Part shown: positions 7,153 through 16,555 of the stretch, in pieces
How positions within the stretch are numbered: the first letter of the stretch is position 1
Layout of the letters: each line of letters opens with the position of its first letter
Assembly (NCBI GenBank): GCA_947174735.1
Contig: CAMWKC010000017.1
Coordinates: 1-16,690, forward strand
Reading direction: 5' to 3'
Source of the DNA: an uncultured Porphyromonadaceae bacterium
Lineage (GTDB): Bacteria > Bacteroidota > Bacteroidia > Bacteroidales > Muribaculaceae
Length of the DNA stretch: 16,690 nt
Program-made: the position numbers and the translations under genes
The notes under the pieces: model-generated
What the model was told of the DNA's origin: nothing
The model's input: only the letters and a program-made list of their open reading frames with translations
Database searches by the model: none

Positions 7153-7745
7153 TGAAATATTTCGCCATGATAAATGGTCAGCGCATCGGACCGCTCGACC
7201 TGTGGGAACTTCCGCAGGCCGGTGTAGGTCCTGATACGTATATATGGCATAAAGGCCTCGACGACTGGCAGAAAGCCGGTGATGACGCCGAAATATGCCG
7301 TATGATGCGCCGACGTCTGGCAGGTGTACCCTATTGGCCTGAGCCTGAACAGCCTTTACAACCGGAAAGACCTTCTGATGAAGCTGCCGCCAACTATCCG
7401 TTTATAAGCCGTCCCTATCTACCTCCTGATATAGACCCTCTGCCACCCCCGGGAGCCTTTAATCCCGATACTTCCCGGCCGCCGACGCCTATGATGCTGA
7501 TGGCGCTTCTCACAACGTTGTTCTGTTTTCCTCCCACGGGTATAGCAGCGATTTACTTTGCCTGGCGGTCACGTCAGATTTGGAATGAAGCTCTGCAGAC
7601 ACACGACTCGGGCATGAAACAAGACACACGTGGCGAAGAGCTTAGACAACAGGCACACGAATATGCCCGTATGGCAAAGATGTGGACAGGAATAACCTTT
7701 TTCCTTGGCCTTATCTTCATGGCTTTCCTTATGATGATTAGGTAA
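7152..7745 (+). CDS. GYF_2 domain protein with CD225-like membrane tail
   Basis: This 197-residue protein begins at the ATG overlapping the previous stop (TGATG at 7150-7154), which is preferred over the in-frame TTG at 7146. One GYF_2 module (about 2-45: YFAMINGQRIGPL, YIWHKGLDDW) is followed by a proline-rich linker (about 65-112) and a membrane region. In that region, helices at about 113-136 and 177-195 flank a loop with RQIWNEALQTHD and QQAHEYARMAKMW, the shape of a CD225/dispanin domain. The proline-rich linkers in this protein and its neighbour are plausible targets for each other's GYF_2 domains. The last codons (ATGATTAGGTAA) match sequence repeated in the adjacent palindrome. The function is unknown. 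Confidence 0.8.
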   Translation: MKYFAMINGQRIGPLDLWELPQAGVGPDTYIWHKGLDDWQKAGDDAEICRMMRRRLAGVPYWPEPEQPLQPERPSDEAAANYPFISRPYLPPDIDPLPPPGAFNPDTSRPPTPMMLMALLTTLFCFPPTGIAAIYFAWRSRQIWNEALQTHDSGMKQDTRGEELRQQAHEYARMAKMWTGITFFLGLIFMAFLMMIR

Positions 7746-7763
7746 AAATAATGATTAGGTAAA
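7734..7763 (+). repeat. 13-bp direct repeat at the gene end
   Basis: ATGATTAGGTAAA occurs at 7734-7746, as the last codons and stop of the GYF_2 gene, and again at 7751-7763, only 4 nt later. A third, inverted copy is at 7816-7828 over the secA stop codon. The second and third copies are the outer ends of the long inverted repeat. Confidence 0.9.
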
Positions 7764-7828
7764 CACATATAAAATGCCCGCTGATTCAGTTGAATCAGCG
7801 GGCATTTTATATGTGTTTACCTAATCAT
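7751..7828. terminator. Bidirectional terminator: 38-bp perfect inverted repeat
   Basis: The arms 7751-7788 and 7791-7828 are perfectly complementary over 38 bp, with only GT (7789-7790) between them. The GC-rich core (GCCCGCTGATTCA with its complement, 7776-7803) is flanked by AAAAT and ATTTT, so a T tract follows the stem in either direction. That is typical of an intrinsic terminator shared by convergent genes. The right arm includes the secA stop codon (7825-7827). The total arm length is much greater than termination needs. Confidence 0.9.
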
Positions 7829-10800
7829 GCCTCATTACGGCCATGACAGTTTTTGTATTTCTTACCTGAACCACAAGGACAAAGATCATTACGCCCTATT
7901 GTCTTTTCAGACTTCGCAGGTTGTGTGGATGGCTCTGACTGCTGGCGTGAAGAGTTCTGCATAGCACGACGCTGGGCTGACTCACCGGGATAGCTGTCAC
8001 GAGTAGTGGAATAATTGGCATAAGGATTGGGTATAGGAGTAGCCGAAGCAGAACGCATCATGCTTTGCCGATTACCCATCGACTGAGCTGCATTGGCAGC
8101 ACGCTTCTGCTCTTGCAGACGGGCCTGTTCCTCAGCAGCCTTTTTAGCCTCTTCATAGTCAGGAACAGCCAGGCGTCCACGCATAAGTGTGGCAATGGAT
8201 TTGGAATTCATATCCTCCACCATTTTCTTCCATAGTTCGTATGCTTCGAGCTTATAGATTACGAGAGGATCTTTCTGTTCATAGCTTGCGTTCTGCACTG
8301 ACTTACGAAGTTCATCCATCTCACGTAACTGCTCTTGCCAGGCTTTATCAATAGAAGACAAAAGCACTGTTTTTTCCCATGCTTTGGTAAGGCTGGCACA
8401 CTGGTTATTGTAAGCTTCCTGTATATCGGCACGTATATTAAACATACGTCGACCGTCAGTTACAGGAACACCGATAGGACCTTGTGCATTACGTTCCTCA
8501 ACAAACTCCTTTACGTAAGGATAAGCAGCCTGAGCCATCTTCTCCTTTTTACGGTTATAGGTCTGCATCGCTGTTTCAGCAATAGCATCAGTAACACGAC
8601 CGGCATCCATCTTGGCATATTCTTCAGCCGTAAAAGGCAACTCTATAGCCAGAACCTTATGAGTCTCTTCAGCAAGACCATCGTAACTCAAGGCATCAGC
8701 AGCCAGAGACTGAGATATCTCATAAAGCATATTTGCTATGTCCGTACCGATACGCTCACCTTTCAGAGCGTTCTGACGACGGCCGTACACACCCTTACGC
8801 TGGGCATTCATAACGTCGTCATACTCCACAAGGCGTTTACGGATACCGAAGTTATTTTCTTCAACACGTTTCTGAGCATTCTCGATACTGCGTGTGACCA
8901 TCTTAGATTCAAGCATATCGCCCTCCTCGAAGCCGAGTTTATCAAGAGTCTTAATAATACGTTCATTGGCAAACAGACGCATCACTGTATCTTCAAAGGA
9001 TACGAAGAATACTGACGACCCCGGGTCACCCTGACGTCCGGCACGACCACGCAGCTGACGGTCAACACGGCGGCTCTCATGACGCTCGGTACCGATAATA
9101 GCCAGACCGCCTTTCTCCTTAACTTCGGCAGGCAACTTGATGTCGGTACCACGACCGGCCATGTTAGTGGCGATAGTTACAGTACCGGGCTGACCGGCCT
9201 GAGCCACGATTTCAGCCTCACGCTGGTGATACTTGGCGTTAAGTACCTGATGAGGAATCTTCCGGAGCTGAAGCATCTTGGAGAGTAATTCCGAGATTTC
9301 TACCGAGGTAGTACCGACAAGTACCGGACGGCCGATTTTAACCATATCCTCTACTTCCTGTATTACAGCGGCATATTTCTCCTTCTTGGTACGATAGACA
9401 CGGTCGTTCATGTCGTTACGCTGCACAGGACGGTTAGTCGGGATTTCAATTACCTCAAGTTTATATATGTCGTAGAACTCGCCAGCCTCAGTCATAGCCG
9501 TACCGGTCATACCGGCAAGCTTACGATACATACGGAAATAATTCTGAAGTGTGATAGTAGCGTAAGTCTGTGTGGCGGCCTCAACCTTTACACCTTCTTT
9601 AGCTTCTATAGCCTGATGAAGACCGTCTGAATAACGGCGTCCCTCCATAATACGGCCTGTCTGTTCATCGACAATCTTAATCTTATTGTCATCGATTACA
9701 TACTCGACGTCCTTATCAAAAAGAGTATAAGCTTTCAGAAGCTGGTTGACAGTATGTACACGCTCGGCTTTCTCAGAATAATTCTGAAGCAGCGTATCTT
9801 TGCGTTCCTGACGCTGTTCAAGGGTAAGGTCCTCGTTTTCAACGGCACTCAGCTGGGCGGCGATATCAGGCAGTACAAAGAATTCCGGGTCCTGTGTGGT
9901 GCCTGTCAATACTTCTATACCTTTATCGGTAAGTTCTATAGAGTGATTCTTTTCATCTACCACGAAGTAAAGCGGCTCCACAGCCTTAGGCATCTCACGG
10001 TTATTATCCTGCATATAGCGTCCTTCCACCTTAAGAAGGAGTTGCTTTATACCTTCCTCGCTGAGATAACGTATGAGCTGGTTATGCTTAGGCAGACCCT
10101 TGTAAGCACGGAACAGAGCCAGACCGCCGTCTTCAAGAAGCTGATCAGCTGTAAGAGGTTTTGAACCTTCAGGACGGTTCTTATCATATTTGGCTATCTT
10201 TTCAGGGTCGCCACTCTGAGCAGCAGCGATTTTCTCCTTTGCCTCAATAAGAAGGCTCTGAGCAAGACGACGCTGGGCCTGTACTACTTTCTCAACATTA
10301 GGCTTGAATTCGTTAAACATCTGGTCATCACCCTTAGGTACAGGACCGGAGATAATAAGCGGTGTACGGGCATCATCTATAAGTACTGAGTCGACCTCAT
10401 CGACTATAGCATAATAATGTTCGTCGCGCTGCACAAGGTCTTCAGTCTGTGTAGCCATGTTGTCACGCAGATAGTCAAAGCCGAACTCATTATTAGTACC
10501 GAATGTAATGTCACACTGATAAGCACGGCGACGCTGTGGTGAGTTAGGCTGAGTCTTATCAATACAGTCCACCGTAAGACCATGGAATTGATAAAGCGGA
10601 CCCATCCACTCGGAGTCACGTTTTGCCAGATAATCGTTGACAGTCACCACATGCACACCTTCACCGGTGAGAGCATTCAGGAACACCGGCAGGGTAGCCA
10701 CAAGAGTCTTACCTTCACCGGTAGCCATCTCGGCTATATTATTGCTGGGCAGCGGATTATTTCCGTTCATAATGCCATGAAGCACCATACCGCCTATCAG

Positions 10801-11331
10801 CTGTACATCATAATGCTGCATGTCCCATGTAACGGTGTTACCGCCGGCAATCCACGAATTACGGTACACTGCCTTATCACCCTGTATAGTGACGAAATCT
10901 TTACCCTGACCTGCAAGCTCACGGTCCGATTGCGAAGCAGTAACTTCTATGAGCTCGTTCTCTTTAAAACGGCGCGCTGTCTCCTTGACTACTGCAAATA
11001 CCTCAGGCAGCGCTTCATCAAGCTTACGGGCATACATCTTGAACATATCCTCGCGCAAATCGTCGATTTTACGCCATAGAGGCTCACGTTTGTCATAGTC
11101 GAGGGTTTCGATTTCGGCACGTAGCTGAGCCATCTGGTCCTTATATGTCTTTGCCTCACCGCGGATATCATCGCGGATAACATTTATACGTTCGCGTAAT
11201 TCATCGTTGCTAAGGCTTTGGAGCTGTTCGAAGGCAGGGTTTATTTCCTTCTGAAGACGGTTCCATAAGGGGCGCACGGCGCGCTCGCTCTGGTCGCCGA
11301 ATATCTTCTTTAATATACTGTTTAATCCCAT
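7825..11331 (-). CDS. secA: Preprotein translocase ATPase SecA
   Basis: This 1168-residue ATPase drives Sec-dependent export through SecYEG. Walker A is at 203-209 (ATGEGKT), the DEAD-like Walker B is [17 protein letters not shown], and the second motor domain carries [13 protein letters not shown] and [13 protein letters not shown] preprotein cross-linking region and helical scaffold/wing sequences follow. The protein ends in a Gln/Ser/Pro-rich linker and an intact zinc-binding SEC-C tail with Cys1151, Cys1153, Cys1162 and His1163. It is longer than the roughly 900-residue E. coli protein because of extra sequence before Walker A (about residues 45-100 and 120-170) and around the linker, as is usual in Bacteroidota. 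The start at MGLNSILKK fits the family. The gene lies 60 bp downstream of the pseudo-phosphatase. I see no TAnnTTTG element in that gap, so it may be transcribed with the upstream genes. Confidence 0.98.
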   Translation of the reverse strand: MGLNSILKKIFGDQSERAVRPLWNRLQKEINPAFEQLQSLSNDELRERINVIRDDIRGEAKTYKDQMAQLRAEIETLDYDKREPLWRKIDDLREDMFKMYARKLDEALPEVFAVVKETARRFKENELIEVTASQSDRELAGQGKDFVTIQGDKAVYRNSWIAGGNTVTWDMQHYDVQLIGGMVLHGIMNGNNPLPSNNIAEMATGEGKTLVATLPVFLNALTGEGVHVVTVNDYLAKRDSEWMGPLYQFHGLTVDCIDKTQPNSPQRRRAYQCDITFGTNNEFGFDYLRDNMATQTEDLVQRDEHYYAIVDEVDSVLIDDARTPLIISGPVPKGDDQMFNEFKPNVEKVVQAQRRLAQSLLIEAKEKIAAAQSGDPEKIAKYDKNRPEGSKPLTADQLLEDGGLALFRAYKGLPKHNQLIRYLSEEGIKQLLLKVEGRYMQDNNREMPKAVEPLYFVVDEKNHSIELTDKGIEVLTGTTQDPEFFVLPDIAAQLSAVENEDLTLEQRQERKDTLLQNYSEKAERVHTVNQLLKAYTLFDKDVEYVIDDNKIKIVDEQTGRIMEGRRYSDGLHQAIEAKEGVKVEAATQTYATITLQNYFRMYRKLAGMTGTAMTEAGEFYDIYKLEVIEIPTNRPVQRNDMNDRVYRTKKEKYAAVIQEVEDMVKIGRPVLVGTTSVEISELLSKMLQLRKIPHQVLNAKYHQREAEIVAQAGQPGTVTIATNMAGRGTDIKLPAEVKEKGGLAIIGTERHESRRVDRQLRGRAGRQGDPGSSVFFVSFEDTVMRLFANERIIKTLDKLGFEEGDMLESKMVTRSIENAQKRVEENNFGIRKRLVEYDDVMNAQRKGVYGRRQNALKGERIGTDIANMLYEISQSLAADALSYDGLAEETHKVLAIELPFTAEEYAKMDAGRVTDAIAETAMQTYNRKKEKMAQAAYPYVKEFVEERNAQGPIGVPVTDGRRMFNIRADIQEAYNNQCASLTKAWEKTVLLSSIDKAWQEQLREMDELRKSVQNASYEQKDPLVIYKLEAYELWKKMVEDMNSKSIATLMRGRLAVPDYEEAKKAAEEQARLQEQKRAANAAQSMGNRQSMMRSASATPIPNPYANYSTTRDSYPGESAQRRAMQNSSRQQSEPSTQPAKSEKTIGRNDLCPCGSGKKYKNCHGRNEA

Positions 11332-11391
11332 AGGATAATTTAAATCTGATTGAATGAAATATGAAAACTGATCTCTGCTTAGGCGTTACTT

Positions 11392-12966
11392 TCATCGCAC
11401 CGCCTTCGAAACCGTGCCGTTTGGCGACCGTATGCGCAGCCGGCCCGTCACTGTAGGGGCCAGCGCCGTGGCGTCTACCGGTGCACCGATAACACGCGGC
11501 TCTATACCGGGCCCCATTATAAAGGCCGGTGTGGTTATGGCTGATTGCCTTATATCTTTTGTATCGACTGGAAAACGCAGATCATCGCTTATAGTCCATC
11601 CGGGACTGAATTCCAGTATTATGTCACCGCCGTTACGAGGATCGATCAGACGACGCTTTCGCTCGGCTTCTTCAGTCTGACCGTTAAGAATGTCAGCTAT
11701 AGTGCGTGCATCGGCTACCCCACTCATACGCACGAGAAAATCACGCGCAGCCTGTGCCACTTCACGACTGTCAAGCCCCTTACGTTCTATTTCGGCATGA
11801 TCAAGATACACCTGACCATCCCAGTACGTATCAACATAATCGCCGTTACCGTAACGGGCCGTAAGATATGAGTTAAGCAACGAAGTAGCACGTTTTACCG
11901 AAAAAATACCTGAAGGTAAGCGGTAACGTTCGTCATTAGGTGCTGAATCATCATAGTAACCTGTTCCAGACAGATAGACAAGAGTATTATTAAGCCCTAC
12001 ATAACGGTCTATAGCTTCAAACAGACGTTCAAGCTGAGCATCGAGACGCACGTATGTATCTTCAAGTTCGATACGGAAATCACCATCACGCACACCCTTA
12101 TAAGGTCTGGCAGTATAGGCTATATTAAGCATATCGATGGCATCACCGCGACGTCCCATGTTGAGCTGGCTAAGATAGTCTATTGCAAGATCTGTGACCT
12201 CACGGTTAATAAGCGGTGTATTGGCAAAATTGCGATACACGTCGCGATCGGACTTAGGAAAAGTGTAGCGGAACGGATACATTCGCTTCTGGGCAGGAAG
12301 TCCCGGATAGCGCTCCAGCGGCAGAACAGGTTTCCACTGCATAGTGTCAAGACGTACTGACAAAGGCATGTCGTAATTACGCCGTGTCATCGCCTGAGGA
12401 ACATCCTTATAATAAGTAGTGGTAGCCCAGTTGCCTGTGTGCTCATCGAGCCATACAGCCGAATTACCGGCATGTCCGGCCATTATTATAGCCTGTTGCG
12501 GATCAGGAGCTATCGAATAGACATACGCCACACCCGCACCGTCTATGGCGATTTCATCGCTTACAGTAGAAAGACGAAGTGAAGCAGGGGAATAAGTATC
12601 GTTAGTAAAATTACCTATCGTAGCAGGGTCACTCAGGGGAGGTACCACACTTTTGGTAGCAGCGTCATATATCCTATGACCTGGTACACCGGTGGCATTT
12701 GGATAGGCACCTGTATAGAGCATCGCTGTAGCAGCCGCAGCGTCGGAAAGATCGACCTTGAAGTCAACATCAGGCATATACATGCCCTGCTCTATAAGAC
12801 GCTTAAAACCTTTCTCACCGAATAAGCCCTTTAGATACTCCATATAGTCGGTACGCAGCTGATCGACCACTATACCCACTACAAGACGCGGGCGGCTCGG
12901 ATCAGCTAACACCATGGTGTTGATAGTCACCAGACCGAAGAGTACCGATGTTATAAGTCGGTTCAT
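11392..12966 (-). CDS. Alkaline-phosphatase-superfamily protein, predicted catalytically inactive
   Basis: This 524-residue protein has a signal peptide (about residues 1-21) and is predicted to be periplasmic. Homology to the PafA/type I phosphodiesterase group is clear from RPRLVVGIVVDQLRTDY (26-41), GFKRLIEQG, YTGAYPNATGVPG, LRLSTVSDEIA, IIMAGHAGNSAVWLDEHTGNW, the LEDTYVRLDAQLERLF stretch and a C-terminal TPAFIMGPGIEP segment. Asp35 is the only metal ligand kept. By alignment from memory, the nucleophile Thr is Ala76, the Asn of HGxxGN is His97, the DxxxH ligands are Ala286/Lys290, the DH pair is Thr335/Gly336, and residues 455-480 contain no His. No frameshift is visible and the length is full. 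It therefore looks like an intact pseudo-enzyme. It sits 9 bp after the Lnb gene and 60 bp before secA. Its role is unknown; ligand binding or partnership with Lnb is a guess. Confidence 0.8.
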   Translation of the reverse strand: MNRLITSVLFGLVTINTMVLADPSRPRLVVGIVVDQLRTDYMEYLKGLFGEKGFKRLIEQGMYMPDVDFKVDLSDAAAATAMLYTGAYPNATGVPGHRIYDAATKSVVPPLSDPATIGNFTNDTYSPASLRLSTVSDEIAIDGAGVAYVYSIAPDPQQAIIMAGHAGNSAVWLDEHTGNWATTTYYKDVPQAMTRRNYDMPLSVRLDTMQWKPVLPLERYPGLPAQKRMYPFRYTFPKSDRDVYRNFANTPLINREVTDLAIDYLSQLNMGRRGDAIDMLNIAYTARPYKGVRDGDFRIELEDTYVRLDAQLERLFEAIDRYVGLNNTLVYLSGTGYYDDSAPNDERYRLPSGIFSVKRATSLLNSYLTARYGNGDYVDTYWDGQVYLDHAEIERKGLDSREVAQAARDFLVRMSGVADARTIADILNGQTEEAERKRRLIDPRNGGDIILEFSPGWTISDDLRFPVDTKDIRQSAITTPAFIMGPGIEPRVIGAPVDATALAPTVTGRLRIRSPNGTVSKAVR

Positions 12967-12975
12967 TGAAGTTGG

Positions 12976-14241
12976 TTATGCACGTTTTCGTTTACTACCC
13001 TTACGCACCGTTTTTTTATGGTCGTCAGTCGAAAGGGGTGTATTTTTATAACTGCAAGAAGTGTCGATTATTGCATAGGCGACGGCTGATACCAAAGTAG
13101 CAGCCATAAGCGGGAAAAAAGCCGGATTACCGCTCTGACTCTGAAAAGCCCAGCCTAACAGCAGACATATCATTACCACTATATCGCATATCACCATAGC
13201 CAATACAGCAGGACGCATACGACGCCACCATACACCGACAGCCACTATCAACTGTAAAGGATTAAGCCATAGCAGCAATATATTCGGACTGGTAGCTTCA
13301 TGGCTCGACACAAACACAAGAAATGCCACCAGACATCCCGCCAGACCAAGTAATCCGAACCACAGACTGTACCACCAGCGACTCAGCCGATGGCGACGAT
13401 AGTCAAGTACAGCAAGCAGGACACTGATTATGAATATCACAACACTCCATGTAACGGGAGCTGCCCACCATGGTGTAGGAGGCAACACCGAGTCATCGCG
13501 TCCCGGCAACAGTTCACGTTCCACACTTACTACAGCACGTCCGTCGCTCCAGCGGGCACTGTCAAGACGTTCTTTCATCTCCACAGGTACAAACATCTCA
13601 TTGCCTATACCCATGGGCACATCAAGACTGGACCCGAGAGCTATGTCTATACCCAATTGATACCACGGGTAATTACGGTTATAGTAACGCATCTCGTCAC
13701 GATAACTGTCGTAACGTTTGTCACCACGGAGCAATAATACACTGCCTGTGGTTTCGGCCAGACGGTCGGTAATACGTGTGGCGCAGTTGTCTTTTATGTA
13801 GTTGTAGCGGTATTTACGGTTCTGCGGCAACGAGGCCACCTGTAACCTTCGGCGCAGGTCACGTACCTCGTCCGGAGTGAGATTAAGATCCTGTTCGACT
13901 ACACGTGAACCACGTCGTCTGTATTCAGGCAGAAACCATGCAAAAGGATAACCCATCACCATATAGTCTGTCTGCCCGCTTACAAAGCGGCCTACGAAAT
14001 TAGGTTCGCGGAAATCGAACACACCGTAATTCCACACCGAATCTATTCCTTCGCCACGTATACGCAGTGCTGAATGTCCGTAAAGCTCATATATCTCCTG
14101 GCCGGGCCAGCAAGTTATAAGACTTGCTGTCAATGGGCCATCCTTGCTCTGCGAGACAAAAGCCGAGCGCCCTGAAGGCTCGGCCCAAAGTGTCAGCACA
14201 CTCAGCAGACACAGCTGTAATATGGCATAGAATTGTTTCAC
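12976..14241 (-). CDS. lnb: Lnb-type lipoprotein N-acyltransferase (DUF4105 + five-helix membrane domain)
   Basis: This 421-residue protein begins with a GTG codon and a signal-like segment (about 4-20). The periplasmic DUF4105/Lnb N-terminal domain (about 36-225) carries the paired motifs YGHSALRI (His56) and DNCATRI (Cys153), presumed to form a cysteine-based active site. It also has LITCWPGQEIYELYG and a YPWYQLGIDIALGSSLD block. Five hydrophobic helices follow (about 258-280, 289-312, 319-338, 344-366 and 372-394), with a strongly basic tail. Bacteroides lack Lnt, and Lnb was identified there as the enzyme that adds the third acyl chain to the lipoprotein N-terminal Cys. The domain order fits that protein. 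The family is broad, so strict orthology needs checking. The next gene starts 9 bp downstream, indicating an operon. Confidence 0.75.
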   Translation of the reverse strand: MKQFYAILQLCLLSVLTLWAEPSGRSAFVSQSKDGPLTASLITCWPGQEIYELYGHSALRIRGEGIDSVWNYGVFDFREPNFVGRFVSGQTDYMVMGYPFAWFLPEYRRRGSRVVEQDLNLTPDEVRDLRRRLQVASLPQNRKYRYNYIKDNCATRITDRLAETTGSVLLLRGDKRYDSYRDEMRYYNRNYPWYQLGIDIALGSSLDVPMGIGNEMFVPVEMKERLDSARWSDGRAVVSVERELLPGRDDSVLPPTPWWAAPVTWSVVIFIISVLLAVLDYRRHRLSRWWYSLWFGLLGLAGCLVAFLVFVSSHEATSPNILLLWLNPLQLIVAVGVWWRRMRPAVLAMVICDIVVMICLLLGWAFQSQSGNPAFFPLMAATLVSAVAYAIIDTSCSYKNTPLSTDDHKKTVRKGSKRKRA

Positions 14242-14246
14242 AGCTG

Positions 14247-14254
14247 CAAAGTTA
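14247..14254 (-). promoter_or_regulatory. -7 element just upstream of lnb
   Basis: On the minus strand TAACTTTG (14254-14247) matches the Bacteroides -7 consensus and is identical to the -7 boxes at 1356 and 6313. No clear TTG lies 19-21 nt upstream, where the asnS terminator stem sits. Transcription would start at about 14242-14240, essentially at the GTG start codon (14241), suggesting a leaderless or nearly leaderless mRNA. Confidence 0.45.
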
Positions 14255-14257
14255 GTT

Positions 14258-14307
14258 AAAAATCCCCATACAGTGAAGCGTTCCGGGCGCTAATTCACCG
14301 TATGGGG
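14258..14307 (-). terminator. Intrinsic terminator of asnS
   Basis: Read on the minus strand, CCCCATAC pairs with GTATGGGG (14300-14307 with 14264-14271). After one mismatch, GTGAA pairs with TTCAC, with a further GCG/CGC near the loop. The stem is followed by A and TTTTT (14262-14258). It lies 34 bp beyond the asnS stop and just before the lnb -7 box. Confidence 0.85.
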
Positions 14308-14340
14308 ACAGAAAGGGTATATGAACCCGTGAAGATTACA

Positions 14341-15738
14341 TTAATAATCGCAGTTTCCCGGATAACGCGGGAAAGGTATGACATCGCGTATGTTCTGCAT
14401 ACCGGTTACGAACAGTACCAGACGCTCGAAGCCCAGACCGAAGCCCGAATGGGGCACAGTGCCGAAGCGACGTGTGTCAAGATACCAGTCCATACCTGTC
14501 AGACCGAGTTCTTCGATACGAGCCTGCAGCTTGTCGAAGTTCTCTTCACGCTGTGAGCCACCGATGATTTCACCGATTTTCGGGAACAGCACGTCCATAG
14601 CGCGTACTGTCTTACCGTCATCGTTGAGTTTCATATAGAAGGCCTTTATCTCCTTGGGATAGTCGGTCAGTATGACAGGCTTCTTAAAGTGTTCCTCTAC
14701 CAGATAGCGTTCATGCTCAGAAGCAAGGTCAACACCCCAGTAGACAGGAAATTCAAATTTCTTACCGCTTGCCTCAAGTATCTTGATACCCTCGGTATAA
14801 GGCAGACGCACGAAGTCATTGTCAACAACGAAACGCAGACGCTCCACCAGCTCCGGATCAAAGTGTTCGGCAAGGAACTCTATATCATCCTTACAATGCT
14901 CAAGAGCATAGCTGATACAGTATTTGATAAACTCTTCGGCGAGATCCATATTATCGGCTATCTCATAGAAGGCCATCTCCGGCTCTATCATCCAGAACTC
15001 CGACAAGTGACGCGGAGTATTGGAGTTCTCGGCGCGGAACGTAGGGCCGAAGGTATAAATACAACCTAACGCCGTAGCGCCTAATTCTCCTTCGAGCTGT
15101 CCTGACACCGTAAGGCAGGCCTGCTTACCAAAGAAGTCATTGCTGTAGTCTACCTTACCGTCCTCGGTACGGGGCACTTCGTTAAGATCCATAGTAGTGA
15201 CCTGAAACTGTGCTCCGGCACCCTCGGCGTCAGAAGCCGTAATAAGCGGTGTATGGAAATAATAGAATCCGCGGTCGTTGAAAAACTTATGCACTGCGTA
15301 TGCTAATGCATGGCGTATACGTAATACAGCACCGAATGTGTTAGTGCGCGGACGAAGATGTGCTTTCTCACGCAGGAACTCCAGACTGTGACCTTTTTTC
15401 TGCAGCGGATAGCTGTCAGCCGGAGCAGTACCGTATATCTCAAGTTCTTCAGCCTGAACTTCCACGCTCTGGCCTTTGCCCTGAGAAGCTACAAGGCGCC
15501 CCTGTACATGTATACTCGAACCAGTAGTAACAGGACGTAGCAATTCCTCACCTATAACACCGAGGTCAAATACTATCTGGAGATTTCTGATAGTAGAGCC
15601 ATCGTTCAGGGCTACGAATTGTACATTCTTATTGCCGCGGCGTGTACGTACCCACCCCTTGACGTCAACTTCCTGACCTATATACTTGTCAGGATCGGCG
15701 AAAATAGCGGCTACTGTGACTCTTCTTATATCTTTCAT
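14341..15738 (-). CDS. asnS: Asparaginyl-tRNA synthetase
   Basis: This 465-residue class IIb aminoacyl-tRNA synthetase attaches Asn to tRNA-Asn in the cytoplasm. An N-terminal OB-fold anticodon-binding domain (about 1-105, with [18 protein letters not shown]) precedes the catalytic core. Motif 2 is [18 protein letters not shown] (233-250) and motif 3 is GFGLGFERL (432-440). [12 protein letters not shown] and the C-terminal IPFPRYPG are typical of AsnRS rather than AspRS. The length matches the usual 466 or so residues. I chose the ATG at 15738; the open frame continues 54 codons upstream, but that part lies within the rluB-like gene and shows no synthetase sequence. The gene follows the pseudouridine synthase after 40 bp without a visible promoter, so the two are probably co-transcribed. 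It is closed by the terminator at 14258-14307. Confidence 0.97.
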   Translation of the reverse strand: MKDIRRVTVAAIFADPDKYIGQEVDVKGWVRTRRGNKNVQFVALNDGSTIRNLQIVFDLGVIGEELLRPVTTGSSIHVQGRLVASQGKGQSVEVQAEELEIYGTAPADSYPLQKKGHSLEFLREKAHLRPRTNTFGAVLRIRHALAYAVHKFFNDRGFYYFHTPLITASDAEGAGAQFQVTTMDLNEVPRTEDGKVDYSNDFFGKQACLTVSGQLEGELGATALGCIYTFGPTFRAENSNTPRHLSEFWMIEPEMAFYEIADNMDLAEEFIKYCISYALEHCKDDIEFLAEHFDPELVERLRFVVDNDFVRLPYTEGIKILEASGKKFEFPVYWGVDLASEHERYLVEEHFKKPVILTDYPKEIKAFYMKLNDDGKTVRAMDVLFPKIGEIIGGSQREENFDKLQARIEELGLTGMDWYLDTRRFGTVPHSGFGLGFERLVLFVTGMQNIRDVIPFPRYPGNCDY

Positions 15739-15778
15739 CTGTGTGATGTTTGCTTTGTTGGTTGTATTGCGTACGGTA

Positions 15779-16555
15779 TTACTCGAAGGCACCCATGCGC
15801 AGGAAGTTAACCTCTTCCTGAGTAAGATAACGCCAGCGGCCGCGCGGCAGATTCTTTTTGGTAAGACCGGCGAAATAGACACGATCAAGCTTGGTAACAC
15901 GATAGCCGAGACTTTCGAATATACGGCGCACTATACGGTTACGGCCGCTATGAATCTCTATACCGGCCTGATTACGGTCTGTGTCACTTACATAACTTAT
16001 AGCATCTGCATGTATCTCACCATCGTCAAGCTCGATACCGTCAGCTATACGCTGCATATCATCTTCAGTGATATCTTTGTCAGTCCATACGTGATAGATT
16101 TTCTTCTTCACGAATTTGGGATGAGTGAGTTTCGAAGCTAAATCACCGTCATTGGTAAGCAGCAGCACACCGGTGGTGTTACGGTCAAGACGGCCTACAG
16201 GATAAATACGCTCCTGGCAGGCATTCTTCACGAGGTCAAGTACTGTAGTACGACCATTGGGGTCATCGCTTGTAGTTACACAGTCTTTGGGCTTATTAAG
16301 CAGCACATAGCACTTACGCTCGGGTGTAACTACCTTGTCATCATACTCCACAACATCGTTACGTGTGATCTTAGTACCAAGTTCGGTAACTACCTCTCCA
16401 TTGACCTTTACTTTTCCGCTTGTGATGTATTCATCAGCCTCACGACGCGAGCAAATACCGGCGTTGGCCATGAATTTGTTCAGACGGATGCTCTCATTAG
16501 GATCAATATCCTCCAGAACATAATCTATCTGTTTGGGACGCGGAGTAAACTTCAT
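15779..16555 (-). CDS. RluB/RsuA-family ribosomal pseudouridine synthase (domain portion)
   Basis: This 258-residue enzyme converts a specific uridine in rRNA to pseudouridine. An S4 RNA-binding domain (about 22-70: [28 protein letters not shown]) precedes the catalytic domain, which has the signature [19 protein letters not shown] with catalytic Asp124. Later motifs include KKIYHVW and [26 protein letters not shown]. Bacteroidota members normally carry a long Gly/Gln/Arg/Tyr-rich N-terminal extension, and the same frame upstream of this ATG encodes such sequence but is cut by a stop at 16658-16660. I report the ATG at 16555 because it is the only start after that stop and gives all functional domains. 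The natural start is probably beyond the window. Whether the target is 23S (RluB) or another site cannot be told. Confidence 0.85.
   Translation of the reverse strand: MKFTPRPKQIDYVLEDIDPNESIRLNKFMANAGICSRREADEYITSGKVKVNGEVVTELGTKITRNDVVEYDDKVVTPERKCYVLLNKPKDCVTTSDDPNGRTTVLDLVKNACQERIYPVGRLDRNTTGVLLLTNDGDLASKLTHPKFVKKKIYHVWTDKDITEDDMQRIADGIELDDGEIHADAISYVSDTDRNQAGIEIHSGRNRIVRRIFESLGYRVTKLDRVYFAGLTKKNLPRGRWRYLTQEEVNFLRMGAFE

Noticed and set aside
8335..9015. 226-residue open frame on the plus strand opposite secA
   Set aside because: It is antisense to highly conserved secA codons, has no recognisable domain or promoter, and its composition is what a shadow frame would give. The same applies to the open frames at 9754-10164 and 10582-11079.
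15739..15900. 54-codon N-terminal extension of asnS
   Set aside because: It overlaps the pseudouridine synthase gene on the same strand in another frame, has no synthetase-like sequence, and the 465-residue form matches the family length.
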